Shown here: positions 9,194-19,092 of the stretch, piece after piece
Layout: each line of letters begins with the position of its first letter
How positions within the stretch are numbered: position 1 is the first letter of the stretch
NCBI GenBank assembly: GCA_016707895.1
Contig: JADJGV010000005.1
Span: forward strand, 62,001 to 126,000
Source: Myxococcales bacterium
GTDB taxonomy: Bacteria > Myxococcota_A > Polyangia > Haliangiales > Haliangiaceae
Direction: 5' to 3'
Length of the DNA stretch: 64,000 bases
Position numbers and translations under genes: made by a program
The notes under the pieces: model-generated
Seen by the model: the letters and a program-made list of their open reading frames with translations, nothing else
What the model was told of the DNA's origin: nothing
Database searches by the model: none

Positions 9194-10737
9194 GCGACGT
9201 CGACGATCCGATCGCGGTCGGGGCCGAGGCGATCGCGCGGGTCCGGCGCGCGCTGGCCGAGCTGCACTACAACCAGGCGATCGCGCTGACCGCGGCCGGC
9301 CGCCTCGACGACGCGGTCGGGCACTACGACGCGGCGCTGGGCCTGGCGCCGGGCTGGCCCGAGGCCCTCGACAACCTGGGCGCGCTGCACGCGGCGCGCG
9401 GCCAGCCCGACGCGGCGGCGCTGGCGCTGCGGGCGGCGCTGGCGGTCGACGCGACCCGCGCCGACACCCTCTACAACCTGGCGACGGTCGAGTTCATGGT
9501 CGGCGACGCCGCCGGCGCGGCGGCCCACTTCGCGGCGGCGGCCGCGGCCCGCCCCGGCTTCGCGCTCGCGCTGCGCGGCGAGGCCCAGGCGCGGGCGGCG
9601 CTCGATGAGACCTCGGCGGCGCTGGCGCTGGCGGTCCAGGCCGCCGAGCTCGCCGACGACGCCGACGCCTGCGCCTACGCGGCGATGCTGCACCTGCAGG
9701 CCGAGGCGCCGGCCGAGGCGCTGCGCTGGGCCACGCGGGCGGCGGCGCTACTCGACGAGGCCGGCCCCCACAGCCTGGTCGGCGCGGCGCACGCGGCGCT
9801 GGGCGATCACGCCGCGGCGCTGGCCGCGTACGCGCGCGCCGCGGCGCTGGCGCCGGATCGCCTCGAGCCGCACTTCAACTGCGCGGTGATGGCCGAGGCG
9901 CTGCTCGACTACCCGGCGGCGATCGCGCACTTCCGCCGTGCCCACGCCGTCGATCGCGACCACCGCCCGGCGCTGATCAACCTGACCCGCCTGCTGATCG
10001 ACGTCGGCCACGATCAGCCCGGCGAGCTGGCCGCGTGCCTCGAGCACATGCTCGCGCTCGATCCCGACGACCCGATGGCCCGGCACCTCCTCGACGGCGT
10101 GCGTGGCCACGTCAGCGCGGTCGCGCCGCCCCGCTACATCGCCGAGATGTTCGACGCCGTCGCCGACGACTACGACGCGATGATGCTCGACCGCCTCGGC
10201 TACCAGGGCCCGACGCTGGTCACCGACGCGCTGACCGCCCTCGGCGTCGCCCGCTGCGCGCGCGCGCTCGATCTCGGCTGCGGGTCGGGCCTGATCGGCG
10301 CGACGCTGCGGCCGCGCGTGGGGTGGCTGGGCGGCGTCGACCTCGCGCCGCGGATGCTGGCGCTGGCCGAGGCCCGCGGGATCTACGATCGGCTCGATCA
10401 CGCCGACGTGGTCGAGCACCTGCGCGCCGGCGACGACCGGTTCGAGCTGATCGTCGCCGGCGACGTGATGATCTACCTGGGCGACCTGGCGCCGGTGTTC
10501 GCCGGCGTGCGGGCGCGGCTGGCGCCGGGCGGGCTGTGGCTGTTCACGGTCGAGGAGTCGACCGACGACGACGTCCGGCTGCACCCGACCGGTCGCTACG
10601 CCCACCACCGCGACTACCTGACCCGGACGCTGGCCGCCCACGGGCTCGCGACGGTGCGCGTCGCGGCGGGTGCGCTGCGGGTCCAGGCCGGGCAGCCGGT
10701 CCCGGGCCTGGTGGTGGCGGCGCGGGCCGCGGGCTAG
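9190..10737 (+). CDS. TPR-repeat protein with C-terminal class I methyltransferase domain
   Basis: 515 aa, GTG start overlapping the thrC stop. About seven TPR-like helical pairs fill residues 15-270, for example LHYNQAIALTAAGRLDDAVG and YNLATVEFMVGDAAGAAAHF. The C-terminal half is an S-adenosylmethionine methyltransferase: motif I ALDLGCGSGLIG (D361 begins DLGCGSG), GVDLAPRMLALAEARG, and a motif IV-like FELIVAGDVMIYLGD. The linker RYIAEMFDAVADDYDAMMLD resembles the region preceding the fold in NDUFAF5/UbiE-like enzymes. The substrate is unknown. The TPR half probably recruits a protein partner. Its stop codon overlaps that of the convergent lipoprotein gene. Confidence 0.85.
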   Translation: MSDVDDPIAVGAEAIARVRRALAELHYNQAIALTAAGRLDDAVGHYDAALGLAPGWPEALDNLGALHAARGQPDAAALALRAALAVDATRADTLYNLATVEFMVGDAAGAAAHFAAAAAARPGFALALRGEAQARAALDETSAALALAVQAAELADDADACAYAAMLHLQAEAPAEALRWATRAAALLDEAGPHSLVGAAHAALGDHAAALAAYARAAALAPDRLEPHFNCAVMAEALLDYPAAIAHFRRAHAVDRDHRPALINLTRLLIDVGHDQPGELAACLEHMLALDPDDPMARHLLDGVRGHVSAVAPPRYIAEMFDAVADDYDAMMLDRLGYQGPTLVTDALTALGVARCARALDLGCGSGLIGATLRPRVGWLGGVDLAPRMLALAEARGIYDRLDHADVVEHLRAGDDRFELIVAGDVMIYLGDLAPVFAGVRARLAPGGLWLFTVEESTDDDVRLHPTGRYAHHRDYLTRTLAAHGLATVRVAAGALRVQAGQPVPGLVVAARAAG

Positions 10738-11498
10738 CGCAGGATCGACCGCCACGCGCTGGCCGCGGCGCGCAGGTTCGACTCGCACAGCTGGCGCGGC
10801 GCGCCGTCGATGGTCGTCGCGAAGCAGCCCTGGTCGTCGCGCGCCACGTCGATGACCAGCGTGTCCTGCCCGCGCAGCGTGACCTTGCCCAGGTCGCCGG
10901 TGAACGGCGCCGCGTCGATCGTCGCGTCGCCCAGCGTGTCGACGCTGATCCACGCGTCCTCGTAGTGGCACTGCTCGCTGGCGTCGCAGGCCATCACGCC
11001 GTCGGTGTGGGCGGTCAGGTTGCTGTCGGCGACGTCGATCGACGCGCTGATGCGGAAGCCGCTGTCCTCCGTCGGGCCGTCGAGCCGCGCCTCGACCTTG
11101 CCGTCCATGGTCTGGAGCTCGGTGTCGCGGCTCGCGCGCAGGTCGAACGCCTCGATCGAGCTCGGCTGCGCCGGATCCCGGGCCGGCCCGTCCTCGAAGC
11201 CGAAGTTGGTGATGACCAGCTTGCCGCTCACGGTCCAGCCGTTGTCGGTGGTGCAGTCGGTGGTGACCGTCGTGACCAGGCCGGTGGTCGACACCGCCGG
11301 GCAGCCGGTCTGGTTGCCGCCGAACAGCGCGCCGGCGACCTCGAACATCAGGCCGGCGTCCTGGAAGCGCGCGACGTCGATCGCGCGGCGCAGCTGGACG
11401 TCGGTGGCGGTGGCGAACGTGGCCGAGTCGTGGCCGTCGTCCGCGCAGGCGGCGGCGAGGAGGGAGGCGGACAGCGAGGCGAGGAGGGCGAGGCGCAT
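10734..11498 (-). CDS. Putative lipoprotein, family not recognised
   Basis: 254 aa from the ATG at 11498, chosen because it gives a lipoprotein signal peptide (MRLALLASLSASLLAAACAD, lipobox LAAAC) and has GGAG upstream. The longer frame to 11717 adds an Arg-rich, non-secretory leader. The mature part is Asp/Thr-rich, predicted mostly beta, with several paired cysteines (CPAVST, DCTTDN, ACDASEQC, GCFATT, LCESN) that could form disulfides in the periplasm. No known domain is evident. The gene is convergent with the TPR-methyltransferase, with 3' ends overlapping by 3 nt. Confidence 0.75.
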   Translation of the reverse strand: MRLALLASLSASLLAAACADDGHDSATFATATDVQLRRAIDVARFQDAGLMFEVAGALFGGNQTGCPAVSTTGLVTTVTTDCTTDNGWTVSGKLVITNFGFEDGPARDPAQPSSIEAFDLRASRDTELQTMDGKVEARLDGPTEDSGFRISASIDVADSNLTAHTDGVMACDASEQCHYEDAWISVDTLGDATIDAAPFTGDLGKVTLRGQDTLVIDVARDDQGCFATTIDGAPRQLCESNLRAAASAWRSILR

Positions 11499-11652
11499 GA
11501 GGAGGCTCCGAGGGGATGGTTGGAAGACGCCGTCCGCCATTGCAGCGGGTGTGCCATCCGCCCGCCGGCCTCGGCGTGGCCGTCCGAGGCGCCGCGGCCG
11601 CCGCGGTGTCAGCTCCCCAACGCGGGCGGCGTCAGCAAACGTCCGATCGTGC

Positions 11653-11669
11653 GACGGTGCGGTACCGTC
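11653..11669 (+). promoter_or_regulatory. Small inverted repeat just upstream of a start codon
   Basis: GACGGT (11653-11658) and ACCGTC (11664-11669) flank GCGGT and end 4 bases before the ATG at 11674. As RNA it would form a 6-bp hairpin over the ribosome-binding region. As DNA it could be an operator. No experimental parallel is known to me. Confidence 0.3.
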
Positions 11670-11673
11670 CGGC

Positions 11674-12423
11674 ATGGATCTCGAGGACGTGGCGCTCGAC
11701 GACCGGTCGTCCATCACCGCGCGCTATCAACTCGGCGGCGCGCCGGGCGGTGGCGACGTCCTGGTGGTCGCGTGCGCCGGGGCGTATCGCGACGGCTCGG
11801 CGGGCGCCCCCGACGCCCGCCGGATGGTGGCGCACGTCGAGGCCGGGCTGGCGATCTGGCGGCCCGACGCCGTCGTGCTCGATCTGGCGGCCCTGGCGTA
11901 CCGCTGGGGCGACGGCCTGGTCGGGGTGTTCGAGGCCGCGGCGACCGGCGGAGACGCGCTGTTGCCGCGGCCGGTGGCGATCGTGACCGGCGCGGGGTCG
12001 CGCGGTGGCCTCGCGAGCTTGTGTCTGCCCGACGCGCTGTTCGCCGAGCGCGCCGCGGCGGTGGCGGCGGTGCGCGCCGAGGCGCTGGCCCGTGACGTCG
12101 AGCGGGCGCGGGTCGAGCGCGCGCTCGTGGTGGCCATCGTGGTGCGAGACGATCTGACGCCGGGTGCGGCGATCGAGCTGGTCGCGCGTGCGCCGACCCT
12201 GTACCTCGAGTTCGTCCCGCACGACTGGCGCACCCTGACCTGGCGCATCGAGGGTGGCGCCGCGGTGGTGCGGCGGGCCACGCCGGCGCAGCTCGCCGCC
12301 GTGGCGAGCCATGCGCCGGTCCACGTGATCGCCGACCCGTCAGATCGGGCGCGGCCGCTGGCGGTGGTCCTGGGCGCGCGGGTCGAGATCCCGCAGGTCG
12401 TGCGCGACCTGCCGTCGTGGTGA
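11674..12423 (+). CDS. Two-domain protein with PTH2-like C-terminal half
   Basis: 249 aa; the ATG at 11674 is the first reasonable start after the intergenic region. The N-terminal half (VLVVACAGAYRDGS, RPDAVVLDLAALAYRWGDGL, PRPVAIVTGAGSRGGLAS) looks like an alpha/beta fold of the STAS or crotonase-like kind, but no catalytic motif is clear. The C-terminal 100 residues resemble the PTH2 peptidyl-tRNA hydrolase fold: ALVVAIVVRDDLTPGAAIEL, then a strand-helix AAVVRRATPAQLAAVASH, then HVIADPSDRARPLAVVLG. The usual AQxxHA catalytic segment of PTH2 is replaced by ELVARAPTLYLE, so hydrolase activity is doubtful. Function unknown. Confidence 0.65.
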   Translation: MDLEDVALDDRSSITARYQLGGAPGGGDVLVVACAGAYRDGSAGAPDARRMVAHVEAGLAIWRPDAVVLDLAALAYRWGDGLVGVFEAAATGGDALLPRPVAIVTGAGSRGGLASLCLPDALFAERAAAVAAVRAEALARDVERARVERALVVAIVVRDDLTPGAAIELVARAPTLYLEFVPHDWRTLTWRIEGGAAVVRRATPAQLAAVASHAPVHVIADPSDRARPLAVVLGARVEIPQVVRDLPSW

Positions 12424-12477
12424 CTTCGCGGCGGTTCCTCGTGCCGCCGGCGGGCGTTTGATCTAGGCTCCGCGCCC

Positions 12478-13200
12478 ATGGGCCGCGCCTTCGAGAAACG
12501 CAAGACCACGATCTTCGCCCGCGCCGACCGGATGTCGAAGCTGTTCACGCGCGTCGGCAAGGACATCGCGATCGCCGTGAAGTCGGGCGGGCCCAGCCCG
12601 GACGCCAACCCGGCGCTGCGGCGAGTGCTGGTCAACGCCCGCGCCGCCAACATGCCCAAGGACAAGATCGAGGCGGCGATCAAGAAGGCCAGCGGCCAGG
12701 GCGCGGCCGACTACGAGATCGTCGTCTACGAGGGCTACGCGCCCCACGGCATCGCGGTGCTGGTCGAGTGCGCCACCGACAACGTCACCCGCACCGTGGC
12801 CAACGTCCGCATGCACTTCCGCTCCAACGGCGGCAACTTCGGCTCGACCGGCTCGGTGGCGTTCCTGTTCCAGCGCATGGGCGTGTTCCGGCTGGCCCCG
12901 ATCGAGGGCGACACCTCGGACCTCGAGCTGGCGCTGATCGATCACGGCCTGCAGGACATGGGCGAGGGCACCGGCGACAAGGGCGAGCCGCAGCTCGTTA
13001 TCCGCTCGGCGTTCGCCGACTTCGGCACGCTGGCCGCCGGCATCGAGGCCCAGGGCCTCAAGGTCATCTCGTCGGGCAGCGAGTACGTCGCGCCGACCCT
13101 GGTCGAGCTACCCGAGGACAAGGCCAAGGAAGTGCTCGAGCTGATCGCCGCGCTCGAGGACGACGACGACGTGCAGGCCGTCTACCACAACCTGGCGTAG
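12478..13200 (+). CDS. YebC/PmpR-family protein
   Basis: 240 aa. The N-terminus MGRAFEKRKTTIFARADRMS belongs to the YebC-family signature, but the second line (SKLFTRVGKDIAIAVKSGGP) is closer to the YeeN-type paralogue than to classical YebC, which reads MAGHSKW. Other conserved blocks are NMPKDKIEAAIKKASG, YEIVVYEGYAPHGIAVLVEC, NVRMHFRSNGGNFGSTGSVA and the acidic C-terminal region. Family members have been described as DNA-binding regulators. More recent work places YebC proteins at ribosomes stalled on proline-rich stretches, which would suit this Pro-rich proteome (inference). The gene is monocistronic and followed by two hairpins. Confidence 0.92.
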   Translation: MGRAFEKRKTTIFARADRMSKLFTRVGKDIAIAVKSGGPSPDANPALRRVLVNARAANMPKDKIEAAIKKASGQGAADYEIVVYEGYAPHGIAVLVECATDNVTRTVANVRMHFRSNGGNFGSTGSVAFLFQRMGVFRLAPIEGDTSDLELALIDHGLQDMGEGTGDKGEPQLVIRSAFADFGTLAAGIEAQGLKVISSGSEYVAPTLVELPEDKAKEVLELIAALEDDDDVQAVYHNLA

Positions 13201-13234
13201 CGCCCGCGCCATGTCTCGCGTATCGGAAAGGGGA

Positions 13235-13258
13235 CCCGCGGGGGCATGACCCCGCGGG
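13235..13258. terminator. GC-rich hairpin between convergent genes
   Basis: CCCGCGGGG (13235-13243) pairs perfectly with CCCCGCGGG (13250-13258) around GCATGA. It lies 35 bases after the yebC-family stop. There is no T tract, so it would be a non-canonical or Rho-assisted terminator. Confidence 0.6.
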
Positions 13259-13283
13259 GGAAGGTCTGTCGACAAACCTTCCC
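13258..13283. terminator. Second hairpin between convergent genes
   Basis: GGGAAGGT (13258-13265) pairs with ACCTTCCC (13276-13283). The loop contains the small palindrome TGTCGACA. It lies 8 bases from the stop of the leftward lipoprotein gene, so the pair of hairpins could end transcription from both sides. Confidence 0.6.
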
Positions 13284-13290
13284 AGGAATT

Positions 13291-13683
13291 TCAGTCGGCC
13301 CAGCCGGTCGCGCAGACCGTGAGCAGCTCGTCGGACAGCGTCCAGTCTTGATCCTGGAAGCACAGGTCGAGGTCCTGGATGACGCACTCGACGTTCTCGT
13401 CGTCGACCATGCGCACGTCGTACTGGGCGCAGTCGAACACCGGCGCGGTGCCGCCCTCGCCAGGCAAGAGCGGATCGCCGGCGAGCAGGTCGTCGCCCCA
13501 CGAGGTCGCGTCGGCGGGGGAGAGGTGCAGCTCGTGGATCTCGTAGCTCGAGCCGTTGCGGATGGTCAGCGAGCCGACCGGGGCCTCGCTGGTGGCGACG
13601 GTGCTGCCGCTGCCCGACTGTGCGCCGCCGCACGCGGTGAGGGCCAGCGCGGTGACAAGTGCGAATCCAAGCGTCTTCAACAT
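13291..13683 (-). CDS. Small lipoprotein, unknown function
   Basis: 130 aa. The ATG at 13683 is preceded by a good ribosome-binding site (AAGGAG, 7 bases before). The signal peptide is MLKTLGFALVTALALTACGG with lipobox LTAC. The mature part includes LTIRNGSSYEIHELHLSPAD and WGDDLLAGDPLLPGEGG, a pattern seen in small secreted proteins with a beta-sandwich. Four cysteines in the C-terminal half may pair. It is related in style to proteins of myxobacterial envelopes. No function can be assigned. It is probably its own transcription unit. Confidence 0.75.
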   Translation of the reverse strand: MLKTLGFALVTALALTACGGAQSGSGSTVATSEAPVGSLTIRNGSSYEIHELHLSPADATSWGDDLLAGDPLLPGEGGTAPVFDCAQYDVRMVDDENVECVIQDLDLCFQDQDWTLSDELLTVCATGWAD

Positions 13684-13742
13684 GGGATCTCCTTCGGGGA
13701 TCCGATGCCGGTGGCAGGCGCGAGTCGCACGGTCGCCGACGA

Positions 13743-14516
13743 TCAGCGGCGCTTCTTGGCGGCGGACTTGGGCTTGGGCTTGGCGGCGGGCTTGGGCTTG
13801 GGCTTGGCGGCGGCCTTGGCCTTGGCCTTGGGCTTGGCGGCCACCTGCTTCGCCTGGTGCGCGCGCACCTTGGCGATGTAGGTGGCGGCGTCGGGGGTCT
13901 GGCAGGCGGTGTCGCCGTGATCGACCACGACCTCGCCGATGCGGCGGGCCGCTGCGATCGCCGGCTCGGCCAGCGCGTCGGAGCGGCCGCCGATCGCGAT
14001 CAGCGCGGTGTTCATGCCCTCGCGGGCGCTGTTGGGCGCGTCGTGGATGCGCCGCTCGATCACCGCCAGGTACGGGGTGAACGCGGCGTCGGCGATCGCG
14101 CGGTCGTGCTGGGCGAGCTGCGCCATCACGGTCCAGCCGCAGCGCGCGACGTGCTCGTCGTCGGCGCCCACCCACCGCGCCATCCGCTCCAGCGCGATCG
14201 GCGACCGGGCCACCACGCCCGCGACCAGATCGATCACCGTGTGGTACCGGGTCGCGGCGGCCCACGCGTCGGCGGTCGCCTCCGTCAGCTGCGCCGGGTC
14301 GGCGATCAGCGCGGCCAGACAGCGCGCGTCGGTGTTGCCGGTGTCCCACAGCCCGATCGCCAGCGCGTGATCGACGCCGAGCCGCTTGGCCATCGCGCGC
14401 AACGTCGCGAACGACACGCCGAACAGCGGCTCGGGCGCGCCGTGGCGACGGTAGGTCTTGCGGGTCTGCTCGCTGCCGGCGGCGGACAGCTCGCCGAGCG
14501 CGGTGGCCACGTCCAT
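13743..14516 (-). CDS. AlkD-like HEAT-repeat protein with histone-H1-like Lys/Ala/Pro tail
   Basis: 257 aa from the ATG at 14516. Residues 1-215 match the DNA alkylation repair (AlkD/AlkC-like, HEAT-repeat) family: YRRHGAPEPLFGVSFATLRA, LWDTGNTDARCLAALIADPA, CGWTVMAQLAQ, REGMNTALIAIGGR. AlkD-type proteins are DNA glycosylases for bulky alkylated bases; many relatives lack activity and I cannot confirm the catalytic set. The last 35 or so residues are repeats of AKPKAKAKAAAKPKPK type, like the C-terminal tail of histone H1, and should bind DNA non-specifically. This tail is not a usual part of AlkD. The in-frame start at 14567 is less likely because it adds MAARRRDRLG only. Confidence 0.82.
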   Translation of the reverse strand: MDVATALGELSAAGSEQTRKTYRRHGAPEPLFGVSFATLRAMAKRLGVDHALAIGLWDTGNTDARCLAALIADPAQLTEATADAWAAATRYHTVIDLVAGVVARSPIALERMARWVGADDEHVARCGWTVMAQLAQHDRAIADAAFTPYLAVIERRIHDAPNSAREGMNTALIAIGGRSDALAEPAIAAARRIGEVVVDHGDTACQTPDAATYIAKVRAHQAKQVAAKPKAKAKAAAKPKPKPAAKPKPKSAAKKRR

Positions 14517-14617
14517 CCCCCGACGGTGCCACGCGAGGCCCAGCCTGTCACGCCGGCGGGCCGCCAAGGCGAACCAACGCTGCCACCGCTCCGCGCACTC
14601 ATGTATCGTCCCGGCCT

Positions 14618-17206
14618 ATGTCGGAACCCCGGGGCCTCCGTCGCCCGTGCGCGCGCGCGCTCGCACCGCTCGTCCTCGCCGTCGTCGCCGCCTGCGGAGA
14701 CGACGGCGGCACCACGCCGCCGATCGACGCCGGACCGACGATCACCACCGCCCACTGCAGCTTCGAGCCGGTGGCGGCCAACGCGGGCGCCGGGACCTCG
14801 GCGGCCGCGGCGCCGCTGATGGCCGGCGCCGCCGAGGCGCCGCTCGACGTGCCGGTCGGCACCGCGCTCGGCGGCTACACCGCGCGCGGCGCCTTCCTCG
14901 GCATGGCCGACAAGGTCGACAACCGCGAGGTGCCGCTGGCCGGCGGGTTCTTCCCGTCGGTCGGCGTCCACACCCGGCCGATGGCCAAGGCCCTGGCGCT
15001 GCGCGCCGGCGGTGAGACGGTCGTGTGGATCAAGGTCGACGCGATCTTCGCCTACGAGGGCTTCGTGTTCGATCTCGAGCAGCGGCTCGGCCCCGAGTAC
15101 CGCGGCAAGATCCTGCTGTCGACGTCGCACAGCCACGCGGCGTGGGCGCAGTACACCGCGCACTCGCCGCTCAAGGTCGGCGCCAGCGAGCGGCGCAAGC
15201 TCGTCGGCGACCGCTGGCTGGCCGGCTGCGAGGCCGCGGCCCGCGCCGCGATCGCCGACCTGCGCCCGGCCAAGCTCGGCGTCGCGACCGACACCAACTT
15301 CGATCCCGCCGACGCCGTGACCCGCGAGCGCCGCGGCGAGAACGACGTGCTGCCGGGCGGCAACCGCAAGGACGACCGCCTGCACCTGATCCGCGTCGAC
15401 GCCACCGACGGCGCGCCGATCGCGATCGTGCCGATCTTCGGCATGCACGGCACGCTCGGCGACGCCGACAACCCGCTGGCGTCGACCGACGCCTCGGGCG
15501 GCATCGAGGGCATGCTCGCCGAGCAGTTCGACCGCGAGGTGGTCGTGATGCAGGTGCAGAGCGCCGGCGCCGACGTGTCGCCGTCGGGCCACGGCTCGCT
15601 CGACTGCAACGTCCACCCCGGCAACCCGCGCGACCCGTGCTTCGGCAACTTCCTGGCGAGCGAGGGCAACGGCCGCGCCGCGCTGCCGATCTTGATGGCG
15701 GCGTGGACCACGGCCGGCGCGTCGATGTCCGACACGCTGGCGCTGTCGATGGTGACCCGCTCGATCGAGCTGGGGCCCAAGCCCGAGACCTTCGCGATCC
15801 GCGGCGGCAGCCTGGCCTACGCGCCGTTCGATCTGGAGCGGCAGGCCGACCGCGTGGTCTACGACGGCGCCGGCGCGCTGGCGTCGCCGATCGACGAGTA
15901 CAACGCCCCGGTCGGCGCCGCGCTGTGCGAGAGCGAGACCGCGATGTTCCCGGCGGCGGCGATGCCCAACGTCGACGGGCTCAAGACCTACGGCTCGTGC
16001 GTCCGGCTCGACATCGCCGGCGACATCATCGGCCAGCTGCTGCGCCTCGACCTGAGCGACGTCACGGCCGAGGGCCCGGCGTGCCAGACCACCCGCACGA
16101 CGTTGTCGGCGCTGCGCCTGGGCGACTACCTGATCGCGACGATGCCGGGCGAGCTGTCGGTGCTCCTGTCCGACAAGCTGCGCGCGGCGTCGCCGGTCGA
16201 CAGCGCGCACACCATCACCGTCGGCTACAGCCAGGGCCACGTCGGCTACATGCTGACGCCCGAGGACTGGCTGCTCGGCGGCTACGAGCCCAGCGTCAGC
16301 TTCTGGGGCCCGCTCGAGGCCGAGTACATCGTCGAGCGCTCGGCCGAGCTGTTGCCGCTGGCGATGATGCCGATGCGGCTCGACGGCGCCGCCGCCGGCG
16401 CCGATCGCGTGGTCCCGCCCGCGGTCACCGACACCTTCCCGATCGACAACCCGGCGCCGCGCCGCGGCACGGTGCCGGCGACGGTGCCCGCCGATCTGTG
16501 GATGCGCGCCGGCCACCCCGCCACCGCGCAGCCGCCGGCGATGGTGCCGCGGGTCAGCGGCCTGGCGACGTTCGTGTGGTACGGCGACGACAGCGCGGTC
16601 AAGACGCCGAGCGTCACGCTCGAGCGCGCGGTCGGTCCGGCCTGGGCGCCGGTGACCCGGCGCAGCGGCCGGCCGGTCAGCGACGCCGACGTGCTCTTGT
16701 ACTACGCGCCGGTGCCGCTGATCCGCGAGGCCAACCCGCAGGAGCACGTGTGGGCGGTCGAGTGGCAGCCGGTGCCGTGGACCGGCTCGGGCGGCGTCGC
16801 CGACGAGCTCGGTCACCGCGGCGCGGTGCCGCTGGGCCAATACCGCTTCCACGTCGTCGGCGACGGCTGGGAGCTGTCGAGCGACCCGTTCGACGTGGTG
16901 CCGGCGCCGCTGGTGGTCACCGCCACCCGCACCGGCACGCAGATCAGCGCCGAGGTGTCGCTGCACGCGCCCCAGGGCTACCGGCTGCTCGATCTCGCCA
17001 ACCCGTCGAACCGGCCGGTGCGGGTCAAGGACAACGCGGTCACGGTGGTCGGCAAGGACGCCGGTGGGGCCGCGATCGGCGCGCCGCGCGCCGGCACCAC
17101 CAGCGCGACGGGCGTGGTCACGGTCGACTTCGGCGCCAGCGCCGCGACCGTCGTCACGGTCGAGATCACCGACAGCTTCGGCAACGTCGGCAGCGACGCC
17201 TTGTAG
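14618..17206 (+). CDS. Neutral ceramidase-like lipoprotein
   Basis: 862 aa. The signal peptide ends in LAPLVLAVVAAC, a lipobox, followed by GDDGG. Residues about 70-530 resemble the neutral/alkaline non-lysosomal ceramidase catalytic domain: STSHSHAAW (168-176, compare the SSHTHSGP zinc-binding region), IFGMHGTLG (H277, compare FAVHGTSM), and QSAGADVSPSGHGS (compare NVGDVSPN). A second domain with beta-sandwich character (WYGDDSAVKTPSVTLERA onwards) matches the C-terminal ceramidase extension. Neutral ceramidases hydrolyse the amide bond of ceramide. Here it would sit lipid-anchored on the outer membrane or in the periplasm. Several zinc ligands are plausible but I cannot confirm all. The real substrate may be a bacterial sphingolipid or another N-acyl compound. 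Confidence 0.75.
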   Translation: MSEPRGLRRPCARALAPLVLAVVAACGDDGGTTPPIDAGPTITTAHCSFEPVAANAGAGTSAAAAPLMAGAAEAPLDVPVGTALGGYTARGAFLGMADKVDNREVPLAGGFFPSVGVHTRPMAKALALRAGGETVVWIKVDAIFAYEGFVFDLEQRLGPEYRGKILLSTSHSHAAWAQYTAHSPLKVGASERRKLVGDRWLAGCEAAARAAIADLRPAKLGVATDTNFDPADAVTRERRGENDVLPGGNRKDDRLHLIRVDATDGAPIAIVPIFGMHGTLGDADNPLASTDASGGIEGMLAEQFDREVVVMQVQSAGADVSPSGHGSLDCNVHPGNPRDPCFGNFLASEGNGRAALPILMAAWTTAGASMSDTLALSMVTRSIELGPKPETFAIRGGSLAYAPFDLERQADRVVYDGAGALASPIDEYNAPVGAALCESETAMFPAAAMPNVDGLKTYGSCVRLDIAGDIIGQLLRLDLSDVTAEGPACQTTRTTLSALRLGDYLIATMPGELSVLLSDKLRAASPVDSAHTITVGYSQGHVGYMLTPEDWLLGGYEPSVSFWGPLEAEYIVERSAELLPLAMMPMRLDGAAAGADRVVPPAVTDTFPIDNPAPRRGTVPATVPADLWMRAGHPATAQPPAMVPRVSGLATFVWYGDDSAVKTPSVTLERAVGPAWAPVTRRSGRPVSDADVLLYYAPVPLIREANPQEHVWAVEWQPVPWTGSGGVADELGHRGAVPLGQYRFHVVGDGWELSSDPFDVVPAPLVVTATRTGTQISAEVSLHAPQGYRLLDLANPSNRPVRVKDNAVTVVGKDAGGAAIGAPRAGTTSATGVVTVDFGASAATVVTVEITDSFGNVGSDAL

Positions 17207-17223
17207 CCGCGCGTTGGCGTAGG

Positions 17224-19092
<1,869 letters not shown>

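Noticed and set aside
13743..13860. Reading the Lys/Ala/Pro tail as a frameshift artefact
   Set aside because: The frame ends in a normal stop, codon use (GCC, AAG, CCC) is regular and similar H1-like tails are common in high-GC bacteria.
14306..16966. An 886-codon minus-strand frame opposite the ceramidase-like gene
   Set aside because: Shadow frame produced by high GC third positions. The plus strand has a lipobox and catalytic motifs.
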